Origin: Phenylobacterium montanum
GTDB taxonomy: Bacteria > Pseudomonadota > Alphaproteobacteria > Caulobacterales > Caulobacteraceae
Reading direction: 5' to 3'
Assembly: GCF_018135625.1 (NCBI RefSeq)
Contig: NZ_CP073078.1
Span: forward strand, 930,001-994,000
DNA length: 64,000 nt
Below, piece after piece: positions 54,692 through 63,103 of this stretch (its first letter is position 1; each line of letters opens with the position of its first letter). The notes beneath the pieces are model-generated. The model made no database searches. It was not told where the DNA came from and saw nothing but the letters and a program-made list of their open reading frames with translations. Both the position numbers and the translations under genes were made by a program.

Positions 54692-55810
54692 ATGCGGTCT
54701 TTGCGGCTCATCCGCCTGACGGGCGCCCTGCTGGCCCTGACCATCGGCCTCGGCGGCGCCCAGGCCATGGCGGCCTCGCGGATCAAGGACATCGTCCAGT
54801 TCGAGGGCGTGCGCGAGAACAAGCTGGTGGGCTACGGCCTGGTCGTGGGCCTGGCCGGCACCGGCGATAGCCTGCGCAACAATCCCATGACCAAGCAGAG
54901 CCTCGAGGCGATGATGGAGCGCCTCGGCGTCAATATGCGCGACGCCACCAACATCGACACCAAGAACGTGGCCGCGGTGATGGTCACCGCCAGCCTGCCA
55001 GCCTTCGCCGCCGCCGGCTCGACCATCGACGTCAATGTGGCGGCCATGGGCGACGCCAAGAGCCTGCAGGGCGGCACGCTTCTGGTCACCCCGCTGCTGG
55101 GCGCCGACGGCGAGGCCTATGCGGTCGGCCAGGGCACGGTGGAGACCGGCTCGATCTCGGCCGGCGGCGCCTCTGGCTCCTCGGTCAGCAAGGGCGTGCC
55201 CACGGCGGGCCGCATCGCCGGCGGGGCCAGCATCGAGCGCGAGGTCGGCTTCGAACTCGCCAATATGAACGTGCTGCGCCTGACCCTGCGCAATCCCGAC
55301 TTCACCACCTCGCGCCGCGTGGCCGACGTGATCAACGCCCGCTATCCCGGCTCAGCCCAGGCCGAGAACCCCACCATCGTCGCGCTGAAGCCCCCGGCCG
55401 GCTCGGACATGGTCAGCTTCGTCACCTCGCTCGAGAACCTGGAGGTCGAGCCCGACGCCCCGGCCAAGGTGGTGATCGACGAGGTCGCCGGCGTGATCGT
55501 GATGGGCGAGAACGTGCGCCTGTCCACCGTGGCCATCGCCCAGGGCAACCTGACCATCAGCGTCGAGGAGAAGCCCGCGGTCAGCCAGCCCCTGCCCTTC
55601 AGCCAGGGCACGACCCAGGTGGTCCCGCAATCCAAGGTCAAGGTCGACGAGGAGAAGGGCAAGAAGCTCCTGGTGGTCAAGGAAGGCGCCTCGCTCGCCT
55701 CCCTGGTCGCCGGCCTCAACGCCCTGGGCGTCACCCCGCGCGACATGATCTCCATCCTTCAGGCCATCAAGACCGCCGGCGCCCTGCAAGCCGACATCGA
55801 GGTGATGTGA
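54692..55810 (+). CDS. flgI: Flagellar basal-body P-ring protein FlgI
   Basis: A 372-residue P-ring subunit. The signal peptide (LIRLTGALLALTIGLGGAQA) is followed directly by the FlgI opening SRIKDIVQFEGVRENKLVGY, then GLAGTGDSLRNNPMTKQSLE. TNIDTKNVAAVMVTASLPAF and the C-terminal VKEGASLASLVAGLNALGVT with PRDMISILQAIKTAGALQAD confirm it. The protein is exported by Sec and polymerises around the rod in the peptidoglycan layer. A sigma-54-like promoter and a dyad lie upstream. The stop overlaps the next start by one base, which implies translational coupling. Confidence 0.97.
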   Translation: MRSLRLIRLTGALLALTIGLGGAQAMAASRIKDIVQFEGVRENKLVGYGLVVGLAGTGDSLRNNPMTKQSLEAMMERLGVNMRDATNIDTKNVAAVMVTASLPAFAAAGSTIDVNVAAMGDAKSLQGGTLLVTPLLGADGEAYAVGQGTVETGSISAGGASGSSVSKGVPTAGRIAGGASIEREVGFELANMNVLRLTLRNPDFTTSRRVADVINARYPGSAQAENPTIVALKPPAGSDMVSFVTSLENLEVEPDAPAKVVIDEVAGVIVMGENVRLSTVAIAQGNLTISVEEKPAVSQPLPFSQGTTQVVPQSKVKVDEEKGKKLLVVKEGASLASLVAGLNALGVTPRDMISILQAIKTAGALQADIEVM

Positions 55811-56154
55811 TGTCCGGCTATTCCGCGATCACTACGCCGATCTCCTTGCTCACCCCGGCGGCCAGGACGCCAGCCCTGGGCGCAGTCCAGATGAGCGCGA
55901 GCGAGACCGCGCGCCGGGCCGCGATCAAGAAGACCGCCACCGATTTCGAGGCCTCGTTCCTCTCCACCATGATGAGCCAGATGTTCGACGGCGTGCAGAC
56001 CTCGGCCCCGTTCGGCGGCGGCGAAGGCGAGCAGGCCTACAAGTCGTTCATGGTCGAGGCCTACGCTAAGCAGATGGCCGCCCGCGGCGGGGTCGGCGTG
56101 GCCGCCGCCGTGCAGCGCGAAATGCTCAAGATGCAAGGCCTCAGTCAGGAGTAG
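55810..56154 (+). CDS. FlgJ/CheL-type rod-binding protein (no muramidase domain)
   Basis: A 114-residue protein equal to the N-terminal half of FlgJ. It has KKTATDFEASFLSTMMSQMF, GGGEGEQAYKSFMVEAYAKQ and the amphipathic end VAAAVQREMLKMQG. In gamma-proteobacteria FlgJ adds a peptidoglycan hydrolase domain; in alphaproteobacteria the rod-binding part stands alone, and the hydrolase is a separate protein. In Caulobacter the gene after flgI is known as cheL. It caps the growing rod in the periplasm. The ATG at 55810 is chosen; a GTG three bases earlier is also open. Confidence 0.88.
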   Translation: MSGYSAITTPISLLTPAARTPALGAVQMSASETARRAAIKKTATDFEASFLSTMMSQMFDGVQTSAPFGGGEGEQAYKSFMVEAYAKQMAARGGVGVAAAVQREMLKMQGLSQE

Positions 56155-56159
56155 CCCAG

Positions 56160-56600
56160 ATGCAGCCAGCCCCCGGACAGCCCGACCGCATCGAGCCGAT
56201 GATCCGCCTGACCCAGCGCCTGACCGAATTGCTGGCGCTGCAGGCCGCAGCCTTCGAGGAACGCCGGCCGCAGGACGCCGCCGCCAGCATGGACGAGACC
56301 ACCCGCCTGGCCAACGCCTACCGCCACGAGGCCCAGCGCCTGCGCAACGCCCCCGGCGAGATCGAGCGCGCCACCGCTGACCAGCGCCGCCGCCTGCGCC
56401 AGGCCACCGAGGCCTTCGACGCCGTGGTCGCCCGCCACGGCCGCGCCCTGCACGCCGCCAAGACCGTGACCGAGGGCCTGGTTCACGCCATCGCCAACGA
56501 AGTCGCCCGCCAGCGCGGCGCCAACGCCGGCTACGGCCCCCGCGGCGTGCGCAACACCGGCGCGGCGAGCGCATCGATCACGCTTAACCAGCGGGCTTGA
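56160..56600 (+). CDS. FlbY/FlgN-like flagellar protein
   Basis: A 146-residue helical protein six bases after the rod-binding gene. RIEPMIRLTQRLTELLALQA and AAASMDETTRLANAYRHEAQ followed by DAVVARHGRALHAAKTVTEG form two long helices. The ending VRNTGAASASITLNQRA resembles the YGPRG...SITLNQRA tail of FlgN-type chaperones and of the FlbY protein at the same place in Caulobacter. FlgN chaperones bind hook-filament junction proteins before export. The assignment rests on position plus general pattern. The 3' end overlaps the convergent ABC-F gene by 17 bases. Confidence 0.75.
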   Translation: MQPAPGQPDRIEPMIRLTQRLTELLALQAAAFEERRPQDAAASMDETTRLANAYRHEAQRLRNAPGEIERATADQRRRLRQATEAFDAVVARHGRALHAAKTVTEGLVHAIANEVARQRGANAGYGPRGVRNTGAASASITLNQRA

Positions 56601-58188
56601 GAGGCGAATCCAGCGGCAAGCGTTGCTTTACACCCAGCGCATCCAGAAAGGCCTCGTCGTGGCTGACCACGATCAGGGCGCCGTCATAGGCGGCGAGCGC
56701 CGCCTCCACCGCCGCGATCGAGTCCAGGTCCAGGTGGTTGGTCGGCTCGTCCAGGATGATCAGTTGCGGCGGGCGCTCGGCCATCAGCACGCAGGCCAGG
56801 GCCGCCCGCAACCGTTCGCCGCCAGAGAGGTCGCGGGCCAGCTTGAGCGCTGCGGCGTTGCGGAACAGGAACCGTGCAAGCGCGGCGTGGGCGGCGTTGT
56901 CGCCAAGGCCGGGATTGAGGCGGCGGAAGTTGTCGATCAGGCTGAGATCGCCCTGGAGCAGCGCCGCCTGCTGGTCCAGCACCACGGCCGGAACGCCACG
57001 GACGATACGGCCGGCGTCGGGCTCGACCTGGCCCTCGGCCAGGCGGATCAAGGTGGTCTTGCCGCGACCGTTGCCGCCGGCCACCGCCAGCCGTTGCGGG
57101 CCGGTCAGGCGGAAGCTGAGCTGGTCCAGGATCCTGGGCCCGCCCGGCCAGGCGAAGGAAACCTGCTCGAAGGCCAGCACCAGCTTGCCTTCGGCGAGGC
57201 CGCTCGGCGGCAATTCGAAATCCAGCCGCCTGATCCGCTCCACTCGCGCCTGGGCGGCCGAAAGATCGGCCTGGGCCTGGTCGCGCAGGCGCTCGGCCAG
57301 GCGGCTTTGGCGGGCCCCCGTCGCCTCGGCGCGGTCGGCCCGGGCGTCCAGCAGCATCTTGGGCGCGTCGCCGCGCGCCCGGGCGCGGCGGCCGGCGGCG
57401 TCGCTGCGCGCCTTGCGTTCGCGCGTCTGCTGCAGCGCGCGGTCCACCCGGCGCGCCTCGCGTTCGGCCGAGTCCAGGGCCAGCACGGCGGCGCCCTCTT
57501 CCGCTTCCTTGCGCTCGGCGTAGAGGTCCCAGCCGCCGCCGTAGACGCGGGCGCCCAGGCCGCTCAACTCGACGATCCGGTCCATCCCCTTCAGCAGGGT
57601 CCGGTCATGGCTGACCACTACCGCCCCGCCCGGCCAAGCCGCGAGCGCCTCGGCGACGAGGGCGCGGCCCCCTCCATCCAGGTTGTTGGTCGGCTCGTCC
57701 AAGAGGATCAGATCCGGCCGCGCGATCAGGAGCCGGGCGATCTCCGTCCGGGTGCGCTGGCCGCCGCTGAGGCTGGCTGCCGGCCGGTCGAGTGAGAGGC
57801 CCTCGAGCCCCACCTCGGCCAGCGCCGCCTCGATCCGCGCCGCCAAGTCCCAGTCGGCGAGGTCGAAGTCCTCACCGCTCCCCTCCCCGCTTTCGATGCG
57901 GTCCAGTCGCTCCAGCCCCTCGGCGACGCCCAGAAGGTCTTCCAGCACAGCGCCCTCGGGCGCGGCCTGGGCCTGACGTAGAAGGCCGATGCGCCCTCGC
58001 CGGGTGACCACGCCGGCGGCAGGCTCCAGCTCGCCCAGCATCAGCTTGAGCAAGGTGGTCTTGCCGCAACCATTGCGGCCGACGACGCCGGTGCGCTCGC
58101 CGCCGAAGGAAAGGGTCAGGTTTTCGAAGAGGGTGCGCCCGTCAGGGGCGCGCCAGGACAGGCCGTCGAGGGTGATGAAGGGGATCAT
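56584..58188 (-). CDS. ABC-F family ATPase
   Basis: A 534-residue soluble protein with two ABC ATPase domains and no membrane segment. Domain 1 has VVGRNGCGKTTLLKL, SLSGGQRTRTEIARL and LILLDEPTNNLD. Domain 2 has VAGGNGRGKTTLIRL, DLSGGERLRAALACV and LIILDEPTNHLD. Between them is a long charged linker (RRVDRALQQTRERKARSDAA), the part that reaches the ribosomal P-site region in ABC-F proteins. These act on stalled or antibiotic-bound ribosomes. The ATG at 58188 starts the first domain; the frame is open upstream but only through unrelated sequence, and no good ribosome-binding site is seen. Confidence 0.9.
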   Translation of the reverse strand: MIPFITLDGLSWRAPDGRTLFENLTLSFGGERTGVVGRNGCGKTTLLKLMLGELEPAAGVVTRRGRIGLLRQAQAAPEGAVLEDLLGVAEGLERLDRIESGEGSGEDFDLADWDLAARIEAALAEVGLEGLSLDRPAASLSGGQRTRTEIARLLIARPDLILLDEPTNNLDGGGRALVAEALAAWPGGAVVVSHDRTLLKGMDRIVELSGLGARVYGGGWDLYAERKEAEEGAAVLALDSAEREARRVDRALQQTRERKARSDAAGRRARARGDAPKMLLDARADRAEATGARQSRLAERLRDQAQADLSAAQARVERIRRLDFELPPSGLAEGKLVLAFEQVSFAWPGGPRILDQLSFRLTGPQRLAVAGGNGRGKTTLIRLAEGQVEPDAGRIVRGVPAVVLDQQAALLQGDLSLIDNFRRLNPGLGDNAAHAALARFLFRNAAALKLARDLSGGERLRAALACVLMAERPPQLIILDEPTNHLDLDSIAAVEAALAAYDGALIVVSHDEAFLDALGVKQRLPLDSPLKPAG

Positions 58189-58404
58189 AGGAGACCGAGG
58201 CGAAGGAACAGGGCGGGGCGAAGCAGGTGTTCGTCGCGCGTTCCATCTCGGGTCTCCTTGCAGCGTTCGCGCCCGGAGCATAGCCGAACCGGCGGCGCCA
58301 AGGCCAGCCTGTGCATCACGGGCCGATTGCCGCGCAAGAAGCGGAACGCCCGGGCGGCGGCGTGGCGGCATACCTCTGGCCATCAAGTCCAGGAGTTCCT
58401 TCCC

Positions 58405-58872
58405 ATGTCCTACGTCGTCACCGGCCTTCCCGTCGCCGCCTTCCAGCCCCTGTTCGGCCTGTCCGAGGCCGAACTCGCCGATCACGGCGCGATCCGCTAC
58501 ACGGTCGCCGCCAAGCCGGGCTCGCCTTGCCGGATCACGCTCGAGGACGCAGAGCCTGGCGAGAGCGTCTTGCTGCTCAACTACGAACACCACGCCGAAC
58601 CCACGCCCTATCGCTCCAACCATGCCATCTTCGTACGCGAGGCGGCCCTGGAGACCGCGCGGTTCGAGGACCGCCTGCCGCCGGTGTTCCAGGGACGGCT
58701 TTTGTCCATCCGCGCCTTCGGTCAGGCCGGCATGATGGTCGATGCCGAGGTGCTGCAGGGCGCCGAGGCCGAGCCCCTGATCCAGGCCTGGCTGGAACGG
58801 CCGGAGATCGCCTATCTGCATGCGCACAACGCCAAGCGTGGCTGCTATTCCGCACGGATCGAGCGGAGCTGA
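58405..58872 (+). CDS. DUF1203-family protein
   Basis: A 155-residue protein that matches the DUF1203 pattern from end to end: MSYVVTGLPVAAFQPLFGLS, PCRITLEDAEPGESVLLLNY, PYRSNHAIFVREAA, LLSIRAFGQAGMMVDAEVLQ and AYLHAHNAKRGCYSARIER. The function of this family is not established. AGGAG lies nine bases before the ATG. It precedes the DODA-type dioxygenase gene by 35 bases and is probably co-transcribed with it. Confidence 0.88.
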   Translation: MSYVVTGLPVAAFQPLFGLSEAELADHGAIRYTVAAKPGSPCRITLEDAEPGESVLLLNYEHHAEPTPYRSNHAIFVREAALETARFEDRLPPVFQGRLLSIRAFGQAGMMVDAEVLQGAEAEPLIQAWLERPEIAYLHAHNAKRGCYSARIERS

Positions 58873-58907
58873 TTGGCGTAGCACGGGCGGGCTCCTACAT
58901 AGTCGCC

Positions 58908-59693
58908 ATGACCCAGCCCGCCCGCATGCCCGCCCTGTTCATCGGCCACGGCTCGCCGATGAACGCGCTTCAGGACAATCCCCTGACCCGGTCGTGGGTC
59001 GAGCTCGGACGGCGCCTGCCGCGACCCAAGGCGATCCTGTGCGTCTCGGCCCACTGGGAGACCAAGGGCGTCCTGATCACGGCAGCGGAAAAACCCCGCA
59101 CGATCCACGACTTCTACGGCTTTCCTCAGGCGTTGTACGAGATGGCCTATCCGGCCCCCGGCGATCCGGCCCTGGCCAAGGATCTGGAGGCGCGCCTCGC
59201 GCCGTTCCGCGCCCGCGCCGACCTCGACGGCTGGGGTTTGGACCATGGCGCCTGGAGCGTCCTGAAATTCCTCTATCCCGAGGCCAATGTCCCGGTGCTG
59301 CAGCTCAGCCTGGATCTGCGCCGCAGCCCCGACGAGCACTACGAGATCGGCCGCGCCCTGGCGCCCCTGCGCGATGAGGGGATCCTGGTCCTCGGCAGCG
59401 GCAACATCGTGCACAACCTGCGCCTGTTCGATCCGCGGAACCTTCAGCCCCTGCCCTGGGCCGTCAAATTCGATGCGGAGGTCGCCCGGCGGATCACCGC
59501 CCGGGACCACGCCGCCCTGACCGACTACCTGGCGCTCGGCCCCGAGGCGGCGCTGGCGGCGCCGGAGCCGGACCATTTCCTGCCCCTGCTCTATGTCATC
59601 GCGACGCAGCACGAGGACGAGCCGGCCACGGTGTTCAACGAGATGGTGGTGGGCTCGCTGTCGATGACCTCGGCGATCGTTGGGACGGCCTAA
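58908..59693 (+). CDS. DODA-type extradiol aromatic ring-opening dioxygenase (YgiD-like)
   Basis: A 261-residue class III extradiol dioxygenase. It has PALFIGHGSPMNALQDNPLT (metal His), ILCVSAHWETKGVLITAAEK, IHDFYGFPQALYEMAYPAPG, GLDHGAWSVLKFLYPEANVP (second metal His) and LGSGNIVHNLRLFD, with HFLPLLYVIATQHEDEPATV near the end. The family includes plant-type 4,5-DOPA dioxygenase and E. coli YgiD. It opens catechol-like rings with zinc or iron. The natural substrate is unknown. Its stop overlaps that of the TetR gene by three bases. Confidence 0.9.
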   Translation: MTQPARMPALFIGHGSPMNALQDNPLTRSWVELGRRLPRPKAILCVSAHWETKGVLITAAEKPRTIHDFYGFPQALYEMAYPAPGDPALAKDLEARLAPFRARADLDGWGLDHGAWSVLKFLYPEANVPVLQLSLDLRRSPDEHYEIGRALAPLRDEGILVLGSGNIVHNLRLFDPRNLQPLPWAVKFDAEVARRITARDHAALTDYLALGPEAALAAPEPDHFLPLLYVIATQHEDEPATVFNEMVVGSLSMTSAIVGTA

Positions 59694-60295
59694 ACCGCCG
59701 GCTCATCCGCAAGCAGCGCCTCGAACACGCCCCTCGTCCGGGCGATAAAGACGTCGCGCTCGCGGCCGACGAGGGGTTGGTCGCGGATCAGGCGCTCGAC
59801 CAGGAAGCCGATGAAGGCCGCCGCCAGCACCCGCGCCCGGGCCGGCGCATCCTCGCCGCCAAGCCACTCGCCGATCGGCGCCAGAAAGCGCTCCTGGACC
59901 GCAAGGTTCAGCAGCGGCGCCGTGGTCGGCGAGGTCGCGGCGCGCAGCAGGAACTGAAAGGCGTGGGTGCGATCTTCATGGACATGGGGATCGCCGGCCA
60001 TCATCTCCGCCATCTCGGCGGCGAAACTCGACCGCTCCCAGTTCCGGATCCGATCAGGATGCAGCGAGGCCTTCAGAGCCTCGGCGAACAGCCCCTCCTT
60101 GCCGCCGAAATAGCGCTTGATCAGGGCGACATCGGCCCCCGCGTCAGCGGCGATCTCGCGCAGCGAAGCCAGGTCATAGCCCTGGCGCGCAAACTGCGCC
60201 TTGGCCGCCTCCAGAATCGCCGCGCGCGTCGCCTGGGCGTCGCGGCGGCGGGGGGGAGCGCTCTCGCGCGTCAGGACCAATGCTTCACTCATCAC
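59690..60295 (-). CDS. TetR-family repressor, probably controlling the P450 operon
   Basis: A 201-residue TetR regulator. The DNA-binding helices lie within RRDAQATRAAILEAAKAQFA, RQGYDLASLREIAADAGADV and ALIKRYFGGKEGLFAEALKA, with the ligand domain beyond residue 75. It follows the cytochrome P450 gene by 29 bases on the same strand, so the two form an operon. Two near-identical 16-base dyads lie upstream of the P450 start and are the obvious operators. The inducer is probably the P450 substrate or a related lipid-like molecule. Confidence 0.9.
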   Translation of the reverse strand: MMSEALVLTRESAPPRRRDAQATRAAILEAAKAQFARQGYDLASLREIAADAGADVALIKRYFGGKEGLFAEALKASLHPDRIRNWERSSFAAEMAEMMAGDPHVHEDRTHAFQFLLRAATSPTTAPLLNLAVQERFLAPIGEWLGGEDAPARARVLAAAFIGFLVERLIRDQPLVGRERDVFIARTRGVFEALLADEPAV

Positions 60296-60324
60296 GCGCG
60301 CCTTATCCGGGTCGCAGACCCACG

Positions 60325-61626
60325 TCAGGCCCGCGCCGGGATCACCACCTGCATGCTCTCATAGCCATGCACGAACGAGGAATAGGTGCGCACCGGCTCG
60401 CCGACCAGCTCGATCCGGGGGAAGCGCTTCAGGATCTCTTCCCAGATGATGGTCAGCTGCATCTCGGCCACCCGGTTGCCGACGCAGCGATGCACGCCGA
60501 AGCCGAACGACATGTGGTGGCGCGGCCGCTCGCGATCGATGACGTAAGCGTCGGGCTCCTCGATCACCGCCTCGTCGCGATTGCCGGAGATGTACCACAT
60601 CACCACCCGGTCGCCCTTCTTGATGGTCTTGCCGCCGACCTCGATGTCGCGCGTCGCCACCCGGGTCATGTGCGCCAGGGGTGTCTGGTAGCGGATCGTC
60701 TCCGAGACCATGGAGCCGACCAGGGCGGGATTAGCCCTCAGCTTGTCGTACTCGCCGGGGTTCTTGTTCAGCCAGTGGACGCTGCCGGAGATGGTGTTGC
60801 GGGTGGTGTCGTTGCCGCCGACGATCAGCAGCACAACCGTGCCGTGATACTGCTCGCGCGACATCTCGCGGGTCTCGGGGTGATGCACCAGCATCGAGAT
60901 CAGGTCGTTGCCCGGGGTGCCGCCCTGAACGCGCTGGTTCCAGAGCCCTTCGAAGGCGCCGAAGCACTCCATCACCGCCTCGGCCTTCTGCTGCCAGCTC
61001 TCCACCGGCCCGTGACCCGGCTGGTTCATGAACATGTCGGACCACCAGGGCAGTTTGCGCCGCTGCTCGAACGGGAAGTCGAACAGGGTGGCCAGGGTCA
61101 TGGCCGTCAATTCCTTCGAGACCAGGTCGACCCAGTCGAAGGGCGTGCCGATCGGCAGGGAGTCGAGGATGGCGCCGGCCCGTTCGCGCACGATCGGGGC
61201 CATGGTCGCCAGGTTGGCGGGCGCCACGGTCGGGCTGACCGCCTTGCGGTGCACGCTATGCTCCGGCTCGTCCATGGTGATGAAGCCGGCCGATCCGCGC
61301 TTGCGGGGCTCCTGCCCCATGGCGCGTAGCGCCTTGTCCTGCTCCTCGGCCAGTTTCAGATTGAAGAGGCCGATGCCCTCGGCCGAGGAGAAGCCCTCGT
61401 GGTCGGTGTCCACCGCCATGATGTCGTCCCAGCGGGTGATCGACCAATAGGGGCCGAACTCGCTGTCAGCGGTGAAGTGCACCGGATCCTCGCGGCGAAG
61501 GCGCTCGAACACCGGCCAGATGGTGTCGGCCTGGAAGCGGTCGGTCCGCGCCGGGTTGAGTTCGGCCAGCGGCAGCACGTAGGCCTCGGCGTCGGAGGCG
61601 GCTTCGGGCTTTACGGCGACGTTCAT
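60325..61626 (-). CDS. Cytochrome P450, CYP153-like
   Basis: A 433-residue soluble P450. The I-helix oxygen-binding motif appears in LLIVGGNDTTRNTISGSVHW, the K-helix ExxR in SETIRYQTPLAHMTRVATRD, and the haem loop in MSFGFGVHRCVGNRVAEMQL with Cys381 as iron ligand. GNDTTRN, QTPLAHM and the haem loop resemble the CYP153 group of alkane/fatty-acid terminal hydroxylases. The group is inferred by eye. No ferredoxin or reductase gene is adjacent, so redox partners must be elsewhere. The ATG at 61626 has GGGAG about eight bases upstream; longer open sequence ahead runs through the operator region. Confidence 0.92.
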   Translation of the reverse strand: MNVAVKPEAASDAEAYVLPLAELNPARTDRFQADTIWPVFERLRREDPVHFTADSEFGPYWSITRWDDIMAVDTDHEGFSSAEGIGLFNLKLAEEQDKALRAMGQEPRKRGSAGFITMDEPEHSVHRKAVSPTVAPANLATMAPIVRERAGAILDSLPIGTPFDWVDLVSKELTAMTLATLFDFPFEQRRKLPWWSDMFMNQPGHGPVESWQQKAEAVMECFGAFEGLWNQRVQGGTPGNDLISMLVHHPETREMSREQYHGTVVLLIVGGNDTTRNTISGSVHWLNKNPGEYDKLRANPALVGSMVSETIRYQTPLAHMTRVATRDIEVGGKTIKKGDRVVMWYISGNRDEAVIEEPDAYVIDRERPRHHMSFGFGVHRCVGNRVAEMQLTIIWEEILKRFPRIELVGEPVRTYSSFVHGYESMQVVIPARA

Positions 61627-61714
61627 GAAGGAACTCCCTGTGTCCGCTCGAGCGGTCGGATCGGCTTCTTGTTCAGGCCACGCGACCGTACGGGCGCTTG
61701 ACCTGCGCATAAAA

Positions 61715-61730
61715 GTCAATACGCGTTGAC
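61715..61730. promoter_or_regulatory. TetR-type operator 1 (GTCAATACGCGTTGAC)
   Basis: A 16-base dyad with GTCAA/TTGAC arms, 88 bases upstream of the P450 ATG. It is a near copy of the second site 23 bases away (centre to centre), differing at only two positions in the middle. The TTGAC arms overlap possible -35 elements, so binding would block transcription. Confidence 0.75.
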
Positions 61731-61737
61731 TTGCATT

Positions 61738-61753
61738 GTCAATGTGCGTTGAC
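61738..61753. promoter_or_regulatory. TetR-type operator 2 (GTCAATGTGCGTTGAC)
   Basis: The second copy of the 16-base dyad. On the minus strand it contains a TTGACA box suitable as the -35 of the P450 promoter. With site 1 it forms a tandem operator that could serve both the P450-tetR operon and the divergent peptidase gene. Confidence 0.75.
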
Positions 61754-61903
61754 ATGGCCACGGCGACAGGCGCGCCCTTGGACGACGGGCCGAACGCCGC
61801 ACAACTCCGAAGCTGCGCTGAAGGCCGATCATCTCGACTTGGCGGCGAGACTCGGGTCTGGTCCGGCAGGCGAGCGACGCGCTACGCCGAGCGAGACCTT
61901 CCG

Positions 61904-63103
61904 ATGCCCCCAATCCTGCGATCCTGCCTGGCGGGCCTCTGCGCGGCGATGCTCGCCGCCCAGGCCCAGGCCTCGACCGCGGCGCGCGACCTCGGCCTGC
62001 CCTTCAACGGCCGGCCAGGCCCGCTCGACGCGATCACCGATGTTCCGGGCGTGCTGGTCGGCCAGGCGACGCTGATATCGGGCGCCGCCGACAAGGCGAA
62101 CGGACCGGTCGTGCGCACCGGGGTCACGGTAGTCCTGCCGCGCGGCAAGGACAGCGACGCGGCGGTCACCGCCGGCCTGTTCGATCTCAACGGCAATGGC
62201 GAGGTCACCGGCCAGGCCTACCTGCAGGACTACGGCGTCATCCATGGCCCGATCGGCATCACCAACACCAACGCCATCGGCCAGGTCTATGCCGGCATCC
62301 AGCAGTGGACCTCGCGCCGGTTCGGATCGGCCATCTGGCCAGTGGTCGGGGAGACGTCGGACTCCACCTTGAATGACATCGAGGGCTTCCACGTCACCGC
62401 CGAAACCGCTCAGGCCGCGCTCGAGGCGGCCAGAGGCGGGCCGGTCGAGGAAGGCGGCGTCGGCGGCGGGACCGGCATGATCTGCTTCGGCTTCAAAGGC
62501 GGCATCGGTACGGCGTCGCGGATCGTCTCCGTCGCGGGCAAGACCTATGCGCTGGGGGTGCTGGTCCAGTGCAACACCGGGGCGCGGCGTGTCCTGCGCC
62601 TCGGCGGCGCCCCGGTGGGACGCGAACTTGCGGATCGCTGGCTGCCCTGTACGGCGATCACGCCGCCGCTTGATACCGAACTGCCACCCTGCGGCCCCGA
62701 CGGGACCGGCGGCCGCTGGAAGCGGGACCAGGGCTCGATCATCATGGTGGTGGCGACGGACGCCCCGCTCTCTTCCCTGCAGCTCGATCGGCTCGCCAAG
62801 CGGGCGGCGATGGGGCTGGCTCGCCTCGGGTCCTATTCCGGCAACAGCTCGGGCGACCTGATGCTGGCCTTCTCGACCGCGCCGGGCGCCAACGACACCG
62901 AGCATGGCGCGTCGCCCACCACGCCTCAGCTACCCAACGGCGACATCGACCCCCTGTTCGAGGCCGCCGTCGACGCCAGCGAGGAGGCGATCAGCAACGC
63001 GCTCGTCTCGGCGCAGACCATGACCGGCTATCATGGTCACCGCGCCTACGCCCTGCCGCACGATACGCTGAAGGCGATCATGGCCAAGTATGGCGCTCAA
63101 TAG
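61904..63103 (+). CDS. DmpA-type S58 aminopeptidase/amidase (P1 family), secreted
   Basis: A 399-residue Ntn-like autoprocessing hydrolase. A signal peptide (ILRSCLAGLCAAMLAAQAQA) is followed by LGLPFNGRPGPLDAITDVPG, VLPRGKDSDAAVTAGLFDLN, the central GPIGITNTNAIGQVYAGIQQ, EGGVGGGTGMICFGFKGGIG and QGSIIMVVATDAPLSS. In DmpA, the precursor is cut between Gly and the nucleophilic Ser of the GSIIVV segment; here that would be Ser278. SYSGNSSGDLMLAFST follows. These enzymes release N-terminal amino acids, including D-Ala and beta-amino acids. The start at 61904 begins the signal peptide. Confidence 0.88.
   Translation: MPPILRSCLAGLCAAMLAAQAQASTAARDLGLPFNGRPGPLDAITDVPGVLVGQATLISGAADKANGPVVRTGVTVVLPRGKDSDAAVTAGLFDLNGNGEVTGQAYLQDYGVIHGPIGITNTNAIGQVYAGIQQWTSRRFGSAIWPVVGETSDSTLNDIEGFHVTAETAQAALEAARGGPVEEGGVGGGTGMICFGFKGGIGTASRIVSVAGKTYALGVLVQCNTGARRVLRLGGAPVGRELADRWLPCTAITPPLDTELPPCGPDGTGGRWKRDQGSIIMVVATDAPLSSLQLDRLAKRAAMGLARLGSYSGNSSGDLMLAFSTAPGANDTEHGASPTTPQLPNGDIDPLFEAAVDASEEAISNALVSAQTMTGYHGHRAYALPHDTLKAIMAKYGAQ

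Noticed and set aside
56584-58884. A 766-residue version of the ABC-F protein
   Set aside because: The extra N-terminal part is antisense to the DUF1203 gene; the ABC-F pattern begins at the ATG at 58188.
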